NCBI GenBank assembly: GCA_963922205.1
Contig: CAWUHX010000073.1
Coordinates: 1,054,001 to 1,118,000, forward strand
Direction of reading: 5' to 3'
DNA: 64,000 nucleotides
DNA from: Romanomermis culicivorax
Taxonomy: Eukaryota > Nematoda > Enoplea > Mermithida > Mermithidae
Shown: positions 56,377 through 64,000 of the stretch, in pieces
Numbering within the stretch: the stretch's first letter is position 1
How the letters are laid out: every line of letters begins with the position of its first letter
Position numbers and translations under genes: made by a program
Notes under the pieces: generated by a model
Seen by the model: the letters and a program-made list of their open reading frames with translations, nothing else
Database searches by the model: none
What the model was told of the DNA's origin: nothing

Positions 56377-58272
56377 TCAACCGTAATTGGCGGTATCTCG
56401 ACGGCGTGAAGACGAGGTATACATTTGAGGTTGAAGCGGCGAGAGCGGGTTCACGCCGCGGGCTGGCAGTTGAGTGGCGATTAGTGATGGGCGATTGGAC
56501 GGCAACCCTGTTGGCGGCAACGGTCGCGGTGGCAATAGATTCCACCGGGCAGAAAAGTCGTGCCGACGCAGCAGGGGTGCGGGGCGATCCGTCTCGCTGT
56601 GATACTGCAAATAAATTTGTTGAATGTCGGCGATTTCCGGCGGTTGCGGGAATGGGGCATAGCGCGGATAAGCCATCCAACTGTCTATGAGTCCGACAGT
56701 GGTGTTATAGGCTTGTAGCAGACACGAAGGGTTATCCAAACCGTGGGCTTCGTATAGAAAGAGGGTCAAGTGGGCGGTGTGAATGGCGTCAATGACGCCG
56801 AGCTCCTCAGCCCAAAGGCCCGCGACCCATTTCAATATCAGAGTGGCCATGTCGTGCAAGATTGGCGGTTGTTGTTCTTGATATGCGGGGCGGTAATGAT
56901 CTTGGAAATATTGGTACAACGCGAGCGAAGCGTTCGTAGCACCGATGTGCACGGGCATGATGATGTGAATACCGAGGCGGCCGAAGAAGTTAATCAATAC
57001 CATTTCGTGTAGCGTGTGCAGCGAGAAAAACTCGACGGCGGGATCGATATTCGGCGGGTAGCCCGGTGTTACTAGCGTAAGGCAATGCGGCGTATCGGTG
57101 GTTCAGAAACGCGTATAGTTTGGTAATCCCGTGGCTTCGCTAGGCAACCGAGGTTTGATAGTTGGTGCGGGACTTGGTGGCGGGGGAGCTCCAAGAACCG
57201 GCCTAGTGGTGATGATCACGGGTGGCTGTTTGAATGCAGCAACCGGAGCCGACGTCAGGGCCATAGGCGGCAGCGATGTGGTGTGGCTTACCGTAGTTGT
57301 AGCGGCAGTTGTCTGAATCGTAGTCGGTTGCGATGTAACCGTTGGCGGAATCGTGGTGGCAGTCGACGTTGCGGCATCCACGTCCATAGGAGGCGGTGGA
57401 AGCGGGACTTTGAACTCATCTTTCGGCGGGTTTTTCAAGGCTTCCAGACGACGTTGGATCTCAGTGTCCCTATGCAAGGGGCTGATAAAGTCCGTCAACT
57501 TGGGCGGTGACCGGCGGAACTGGTGGGGATGTGCCTCTTCATAGAAACCGGTGGAATGTACTTTGCGTGTTTGTTCGCTTTGTGTGCGATGCGGCGGTAC
57601 TTCATCGCGACGTTCGTGTTGACGGCTATCCGGGCTGGTTGGTGGAGTTTGTTTTGTTTCTCTACTGTGGCGATCATCACGAGAGTGTGATTCGTGACGC
57701 GAAGGGTGGCTGTCGGGTTGATGAGCAGGCGGCGGTTTCGTTGCCAGCACTGCTGATTTGGAGGACGTGACTTTGGGTTTCCGCATTGACGTGGCGTGCG
57801 AAGATCTTTCAGCCTCCTCGCCGGCTCTCTGTTTATCGCGTTGTTCGCAGCGTCGAGTTGTACGTTCGCTGGGCGTTCTGCCGCACTCAGCACATGAAGT
57901 GCTGGGTGGCGGCGTACGCCGTGTGCTCGGTTTGTCCGTTGTTCGTGTTTTGTGGGATTTGCGGTACGCCGATTCTTCCTCAAGATGTTGTTTTCGCTTT
58001 GTTGAGTGTTCATACCGGCCGGGTCTTCGGATAGGATTACCGTAGCGATCTAGAGCCGGCACGGACGTGCTGGGTGCCTGTGGGGTTTGAACATCCACAG
58101 GCGCCGTCAGCGGCACTAGAGTCACCGGTTGCGGCGGTTGCGAAATCGGTTGCGGTTGCGATGTGACCGGCGGCGGTAAAGGAGCCGGTGCTTGCACGAC
58201 AGGTTGGGCTATCACCGGAGCTGTTTGAGCGGCTTGCGGGACCGGGGCGGTCAACGTCGTAGGAGGCAACAA
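56377..58272 (-). CDS. Proline/threonine-rich ORF of the right-hand element, one in-frame TGA
   Basis: Two open stretches (58,272-57,106 and 57,102-56,377) lie in the same frame, separated only by TGA at 57,103-57,105. The first part is Pro/Thr/Gln-rich, then strongly basic with many Arg, His and Ser. It contains a CAECGRT motif and ends in more Pro/Thr-rich sequence. The second part is a compact, probably helical domain ([41 protein letters not shown]) followed by a Pro-rich tail. No ATG opens the first stretch; the first in-frame codon used is TTG. I recognise no family. Position near the 3' LTR and low-complexity basic composition would suit a structural or nucleic-acid-binding protein. 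Confidence 0.5.
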
Positions 58273-58292
58273 AATTCATTGTATCTCCTCTT

Positions 58293-58574
58293 TCAACACT
58301 TGGGGTAGTCTTTCCAATGATGTTTGGGGAACAACATACCGGGCGGCGGTGGCGGAAAATGATACGCCGCGAGTGCTGCGGCCAAGGCGTCCCATTGAGT
58401 AGCTGAAATAATCTGTTGCGAAAAACGTACGGGAGCACTATACCTGGCTGTGGCAACAGTGGCAATTATCCGAGGTCCTGGCAAAACTGCCGGTGTTGCC
58501 AAATATATTCGTGGGTCCACGGCGGGTGCCGTGGTTGGTATCGTAGCGGCGGGTTCTACAAGGGCCACGTCCAT
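58293..58574 (-). CDS. Small Ala/Pro-rich ORF, probably part of a split gene
   Basis: This 93-residue ATG frame overlaps the end of the 59,890-58,556 ORF by 19 bp and closes 20 bp before the 58,272 frame opens. It contains [18 protein letters not shown]. The tight chain of overlaps in different frames suggests one gene broken by indels or joined by frameshift or splicing. No family recognised. Confidence 0.4.
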   Translation of the reverse strand: MDVALVEPAATIPTTAPAVDPRIYLATPAVLPGPRIIATVATARYSAPVRFSQQIISATQWDALAAALAAYHFPPPPPGMLFPKHHWKDYPKC

Positions 58575-59890
58575 AGACGTGGATTGATCCTCGTGCTTTC
58601 TTCGGGCATATCGGTCGACATTTGTTCTGACCTCATAGTTTCGGAATCAATCGCGGCGGGCTGGATGGGAGTAGATTTGTCCAACGGAGCTGGGGCAATA
58701 TGGGAAATTTCTTCGAGCGTGAGTTTCAAGAAATCGTTGATTTGAGTGGCGGTTGCGGGTGCGGCAAATATAGGAAGGGCCGACGCGTCTGTTGACGGCG
58801 GCAGCTTCGCTATGTTAAGGTCGAAAATTGGCGTATCGAGTAGTTCATCATCGGCAGGTTCAACTTCGACATCGGTAGGGCGTTCGAGGAGTTCCTCGGC
58901 GGTGAGCATTTGCACCGAAGCCGTAGTCCGCATGGGGTACGCGTACACCGGCGCGGGGAACGAAAAACGGTTTTGAAAATCGATGAGCGCAATAAACGAT
59001 GAGTAAAAATGGAAACAGCTGTGCGGATTGGCCGTATAGTCGTGTTCATCGAGTTCGATTTCTTCGACCGATGTTTCCATGTGGAAGTCTTGGTTGAACA
59101 CAATCGGGCGTAATCCAAACTGATTGCAAATATACGCCTGGGGGTCGCTAGAGAAACTGGGTTCTCATTCCGGAATGCGGTTCATCCAATTTGTAAGGAG
59201 CGAGTTGGGGTTGCCGTCACTGCGATACCACATACACTCGTAGAACGCTGCGCGTATTTCTGGCGTCATTGATTGAGCGTGGCGAAGTAGGACATCGTTG
59301 ACGGAGGCATATTCTGCGGCGGAACACGGTGACGCGAGAAGCGCGGCTAACGGCATGAAAGGAGTTAGCTTCCGGAACCAGTCTCCGTCCACTTGTAAAA
59401 AATTAAGAATGGTGGAGGGGTGATAACGATAATGAGTACCGTGATAGGTGCGCTTGCCCAGGGGTTGATGGGCGGCAATGCATTCTGTCCAGAGATCTTC
59501 AACCTCATGAGGAAGCGGCGGTAAATTGGGGTTGTTGTATGGCATACGATCGCGGATGGCCAACTTGTATATCGGTGAAAGCGGAAAGTTGAGCAGCTCG
59601 ATGATCCGATGGGTGAGATTGCTCTTCATGGCCGACGTGACGGCTGCTTGAAGGCGTTTGGGATCGTCGAACACGGATCGTGGTCTGAGAGCCGGGTCTT
59701 CGTCATCGGAAACGTCCGGTGATTTGTTCCATTTGTCCTTTTGTTTCTTTTTCTTTTTCTTTGGCGCTTTCAGAACGGGGAGAAGCTTCGGGTGAGTTGT
59801 TCGCGTCAAAGCTCTGACGTCCAGGAAGCCGTTGGTTACCGTTCCTAAACAAAAAGACCGACCGTGGTCGGACGCTGTGCAATCATACAT
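58556..59890 (-). CDS. Unrecognised ORF of the right-hand element, one in-frame TGA
   Basis: Two open stretches (59,890-59,168 and 59,164-58,556) share one frame and are separated only by TGA at 59,165-59,167. Near the N-terminus is a lysine run ([10 protein letters not shown]), possibly a nuclear localisation signal, followed by an acidic SDDEDP segment. A globular region with many Trp, His and Tyr residues follows ([21 protein letters not shown]). The second part is acidic, with repeated Asp/Glu clusters and Pro-rich stretches. It follows the exonuclease gene by a few bases and may be co-expressed. I recognise no domain. Confidence 0.5.
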
Positions 59891-59899
59891 GAAAAATTT

Positions 59900-61440
59900 C
59901 TAAGCCGAAAGAACTTCGTCCCGCATAATCGCGGGTAAGGCCACTTGCGATGTCGTCGGGTATATTCGGTTGGCGTAGTCGGGGGGCAAGGCATCCGACA
60001 ATGCGACGTTGTGAAAGGTGGCAATAACGTATTCCGTGAGGTGGTCGATTTCGGCGGCGTCCAGCGAGTCGTGGGGAAACAACGCGGGGGCGTTGTAAAC
60101 CTCGGGGATGAAGCCGTAGCGACCAAAGGCCAAAAACAATAGCAACGGATAATAAGCGTCGAGGGCCGCGTAGGCCAGGACGTCGGATTGCAGGAACGAC
60201 GTCGTGGGGTTGTTAAAGAAACGCAGGGCTGCCGGGAAGCGTAGCGTGAGCTTTGAAATGTCCAGCGCCCACATGGCGGAAACGGTTGCTGTGAGCGTGC
60301 GTTTTTTGGGAAGGAAGCCAATTTGTCGCGCCAGCTCGTACAGTGGCGGGGATATGTCGATGTTTCGAATAACGCGGTACGCGTCGAAATGAATGGCTTT
60401 TATGACGGGGTCTTTGTTTTTCTTTTGCCCATCGGTTCGGAATTGAGTACCCAGAAGAGCATATATTCCCGCCCAGTCGTCGGCTCCATCGAAGGAAACT
60501 ATGATGGTGTGTTCGCCGTCGACTAGGGAGAATAGCGCGGTCCAGTCTTCCGGGGTAGCGGTGAACGTTTCGAAGACAAACATCATGCTGTTCGGAAATG
60601 CGAGTTGAACATACCAGGGGTAGCTAGACGCCGTGGGGTCGGCTGGCATGGGCACGGTGAACTGGAACTGTTTTATATCGGCGGCCATGATCGATTCGGT
60701 GTCAAAACCGACCAGCGTATAGCCACGGAAGTTTGGTGTGGGTTGGGCGGCCAAGGCCTGCCCCAAACTTCCAGGTGAAAGGAATATCCTTGGGGGCAAG
60801 ACATTTGGGGGTTGCGCGTACATGGATATGTACCACGATTCCAAATCCGCGATGCGAATCAGGCGTTTGACGTTGTTTTCTAAACAAGAGCGGGCGCGAT
60901 ATTCATCATTGACAAATGGGGCACCAAATCGAAAGAGCGAAATGGAGATTAAAGGAGGATTTAAACGTGACCCAGGAGGGAGGTGCGGTGTTGCTTTCGA
61001 TTCGTTAGGAGGACACATGCTCGGAGAAGACACTGGCTTGGGCGGCAATGTCACCTTGATGGGCGCATTTGGACAGCTGGATCCGGCTACGATAGCGAGA
61101 TAACGAGAGTTGTCGTATGCGGAAATCAAAGCAGCAGCCGGTTGTGGACTGAGGAGGCCACAACTTGACGATGGCGGGGATCACGGCGGCTGACCATGGA
61201 TCTCTGGGGCAAAACTACAGAGTGGGGGAGTTACCCATGGGGTCCCAAGCAAAAGAGCATGCAAGGATAAGCAGCAAAAGCATAAAAGTGAGAAAAAATA
61301 CCGTCGCAGGCAAAGCTTGGATCGTTTTGGTGGGGCTGCTGCTCGGCCCAACATACGTATCGTTCGTTGACCTTTATCGATTCACGATACGGCTGAGGGT
61401 CGTCGGCTGTGGAGGTTGATCCAGTCGACGGCGTAGTCAT
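59900..61440 (-). CDS. DEDDy 3'-5' exonuclease gene downstream of integrase, one intron
   Basis: The long stretch 61,129-59,900 has no ATG. An upstream ATG at 61,440 opens a 69-codon frame ending at 61,231. A GT at 61,234 and an AG at 61,150-61,149 bound an 86-nt intron whose removal brings both parts into frame. Numbering from 61,129, the exonuclease shows motif I GFDTES (D143, E145), a motif II-like VSFDGADDWAGIYAL (D218 likely) and motif III YAALDA (Y320, D324). These are the five metal-binding and catalytic residues of the RNase D/WRN/EXD2 superfamily. Such enzymes remove nucleotides from 3' ends. Upstream of the ATG lies a CACCTTTCAG acceptor-like site, so an env-like spliced message is plausible. 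Exonuclease identity is strong; its role in the element is inference. Confidence 0.75.
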
Positions 61441-61948
61441 TTTGAAAATATAAATTTTTAGGAGCGGCTGGAAAATGTGACTATTGCGGATGGAAGCAAA
61501 AAGTGGAAATGAAATAGTAAAAGAATAAGCCGCTGAAAGGTGAAGAAAGTGTAAAGTAAGAAAATGCAAACGCTACCATTACGGAAAGCAACACAAACAC
61601 CACTATGTTAATGGGGACTAAAATCAACCTTTCCCAATTAGTCTTATGAGAGTGATAGCGGCCAGGGTCGGGCGGAAATAAACTGAATGGCCTCGCGTTG
61701 AACAGAACCTAACATTAAAGAAGAAACCCCCTCCTATCATAGTACGTGGGGACCGGAGCAGGATGTAAGGTGATGTTGTAAAGTTGGCCGAGTGCTAGTA
61801 AAAGGCGGGTCGAAGGGAAGTGTTTCGAAACTGCCGTGTATCCTTGCTCCTCAACGAGGTCGCCATAATCTAAATTAAACAAACGTAAAGATTATTTACA
61901 ACGCGGCGTGATGAGCGCCGTATCACAAAAGAAAAATTTCAAAACAAA
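61441..61948 (-). other. Spacer between pol and exonuclease gene
   Basis: It contains a purine-rich block GGAGGGGGTTTC near 61,722-61,733 on the minus strand, which might be an internal (central) polypurine tract. A good splice acceptor (TTTCTTCACCTTTCAG) lies near 61,535. No ORF continues through it with recognisable content other than the start of the exonuclease gene. Confidence 0.45.
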
Positions 61949-64000
61949 CTATTGCCCGCGAGAAGTGTGGGGGATACGTGGTCCACCTTCTTCGTGTTCA
62001 AACGCGTCTTTTGCGGGTGGCGGAACGAACGGTTTTAGACACGTTATGGAGACGGTTTGCGGGCGGCCGGGCGCGTCGAGTGAATCGATTGTGACAACGT
62101 TTTCGGCTGCGCGAGAGGCATCCGTGATGAGAAAAGGTCCAATGAAGTCGGGTTGAATTTTGTTGGCCTTGCGCGTATTGGTTAAAAGAACTAAGTCGTT
62201 GACGACGAAGTCGCGTTTTCGGGCCTTGCGATCAAAGTATTCTTTGCTGGCGGCGGCTGCGGCATCGAGGTTTGCTTTAATTTTTTCGTGCATTTTGAGT
62301 TGTGCTTGCGTAAGGATATGCTGATAGGCATCGTAATTCAACGGCAAGGTGAGGCGGCGGGCGCAATCGTAGTCGAAGGTAATGCGCGGCTCATATCCTC
62401 GTAGTAAACTGAATGGCGAATGGTGTGTAGCTGTATGCGGCGTGGCATTGTAGGCGAACATGGCGTAGGGCAGGTAGCACTCCCAGTTATCTGGATCGTC
62501 GGCAGTATACTTTTTTAGCTGGGCGATCAATGTTTGATTGAAACGTTCGACCATTCCGTTGCGCTGGGGGTGGTATGCCCTTGTTTTAACCTTCCGAACT
62601 TTGAGAAGCTCGCATATATCTTGCATAAGCTTTGATGTAAAGCATCCACCCTGATCGGAAAGGAGTACGAGTGGGCTACCATGCGTGAGGACAACGTTGT
62701 TGATAAAACATTCCACTATGGTTGAGGCTTTCTGATCCGGTATCGGGTGCGCGGAAACGAATTTCCTAAAATAATCCTGAAAAACAATAACGTAGGGATG
62801 CTTCTCACCCACTGGCGAAATATTGACGATGTCGGTTGCCACAATTTCAAATGGGTGTTTGGGTTGGATTGGCAGCAGTGGCAGAGGCGGTGGCATGCGC
62901 GGCGTTGTTAGTTGGCAAATTTTGCAAGTTTTGATCCAATCTCGAACGTTTTCTTCCATGCGGGGCCACTAAAAGTGAGCTTTAATTGCTGCTAGCGTGC
63001 GGTTTGTTCCTTGATGATTCAAAATTTTCGCGCCGTGGAATTGGTGAAGAGTTTGGTCGACCATGGAGGCGGGTACGACTAATTGCTTGACCTCTTTGAG
63101 TTGATGGAACAAAATTTGATCTTCGAGGAAGAAAATTGGTGGGTGTTTGGCGGCGTTATCTGTTCTGAGGGTGGCGATAATTTTTGTTATGGCTGGATCG
63201 GCGGCTTGAGCTTTTAAAACTTCCTTGTGAGCGGCGATCGTAATGGCTTCGGCCGGGGGCGGTTCGTTGTCGACAGCTGTAGGCACTGAATTAGAGAGTG
63301 TGGGTTGACTGATGGTCTTTTTCGTCATTGCACAGGTGATGGCGTTGATTTCGGCATCGACTTCGGTTGGTGGTGAAGCCGCTGCTGGGCGTATTTCCGG
63401 TACCATTAAGTCGGTTTCCGTAGTTGCACCAGCAGGGTGAAAATTCTCACAGAAAATCGTGGCGGTCAAATTTTCAGCGGTCTGGATGGGAGATTTGTCG
63501 CGGTCGTCCTTCCGAGATAGGAAATCGGCACAAGCGTTGTCTTTTCCTTTAATGTATTCAACTTTATAATCGTAATCCTGGAGGCTGATCGGGAAACGTT
63601 AGAGGCGTGAGTTTCGATGTTTTTCGTCTTTGAGCCACTCGAGCGGCTTGTGATCGGTGCGGACAATAACTTTTTGGCCCTACACATAGTGGCGGTACAT
63701 CTGGAAGCCGTAGACAATGGCGAGGCATTCACGCTCAGTTGTACTGTAGCCGGTTTCGGCATCGGTGAGTACGCGGCTATTGTAGGGGATGACCCATTGA
63801 TCGTTTCCGTTCTCTTGATACAAAATTGCTCTGATGGCGGTTGTGCTGGCGTCGGTTTGGATAACGAATTGCGCTTTGCCATCGTAAACTGGGTAGCGAA
63901 GAAAGGGCGATGACGTAAGGGCGGTTTTGATACCTTCGAATGCGGCGTGGTGTTCGTCCGTGGCGATATATTGAGCGTCTTTACGTAGAAGTCCGTACAA
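61949..64000 (-). pseudogene. pol: Pol of the right-hand gypsy element (RNase H, integrase), three stops, runs off the window
   Basis: From the right edge one frame carries RNase H (FVIQTDAS, YSTTERECLAIVYGF), broken by TAG at 63,680-63,682 and TAA at 63,599-63,601. An acidic linker and an H2C2 finger follow ([15 protein letters not shown], then CKIC), with TAG at 62,966-62,968 inside the finger. The integrase core is next ([29 protein letters not shown] supplying D, D and E). It ends with HSPFSLL and an [10 protein letters not shown] tail. Apart from three stops the frame is intact. The stops may be mutations or readthrough sites. RT and Gag lie outside the window. Confidence 0.85.

Noticed and set aside
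61700..61740. Purine block as the 3' polypurine tract and LTR start of the right-hand element
   Set aside because: No LTR-like start directly follows, and a better tract plus TGTTG start exists at 55,803. It remains possible as a central tract.
1..64000. tRNA or rRNA genes
   Set aside because: I looked for cloverleaf-like stems with TTCRA arms and for conserved rRNA blocks and saw none. A covariance-model scan would be decisive.

Overview
This is a eukaryotic and almost certainly invertebrate-animal window. It holds Ty3/gypsy and BEL/Pao LTR retrotransposons with membrane glycoproteins, and a hAT-type transposase gene whose visible introns are about 60 bp. I found no rRNA, tRNA, CRISPR array, bacterial operon or convincing single-copy host gene. 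Nematodes and arthropods (including crustaceans) both carry such elements, so I do not name a phylum. Nearly everything recognisable is mobile DNA at different stages of decay.

Layout. From 1 to about 3.64 kb lies a decayed minus-strand Ty3/gypsy copy (copy B). From about 3.64 to 11.46 kb lies a decayed plus-strand copy of the same family (copy A) with LTR remnants. An integrase remnant of another element is at 12.56-12.99 kb (-), and a third decayed copy (copy C) at 14.24-18.04 kb (-). AT-rich DNA without a recognisable gene fills 18.05-23.27 kb. From 23,275 to 50,418 sits a young family member with two 1,447-bp LTRs and a 4-bp target duplication (CTAC). It is split by a complete minus-strand BEL/Pao element at 30,228-41,169, which has 452-bp LTRs and a 5-bp duplication (CCAAG). 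A decayed hAT element with introns occupies 51.15-54.40 kb. From about 55.3 kb to the right edge is a GC-rich minus-strand Ty3/gypsy element. Its pol runs off the window, and an unusual set of ORFs lies between pol and the 3' LTR.

The young plus-strand family is the main novelty candidate. Its 2,411-codon ORF encodes, in order, a membrane glycoprotein, a first retropepsin, a second retropepsin, reverse transcriptase, RNase H and integrase. The glycoprotein therefore lies upstream of pol instead of downstream. Copies A and B keep the glycoprotein upstream of protease but lack room for the first retropepsin. The 3.7-kb leader carries a tandem array of about twelve TGACGTC-centred sites at roughly 66-bp spacing and a second array of about 40-bp units.

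The nested BEL element is one gag-pol-env reading frame broken by a single TAA. It has a cysteine-rich glycoprotein of phlebovirus Gn/Gc type and two extra small ORFs before its 3' LTR. Its LTRs differ more (8 of 452) than those of its host element (7 of 1,447), the reverse of what nesting order predicts. The right-hand element carries, downstream of integrase, a gene with a clear DEDDy (RNase D/WRN-type) 3'-5' exonuclease domain, an in-frame intron and an upstream splice acceptor, followed by further unrecognised proline-rich ORFs.
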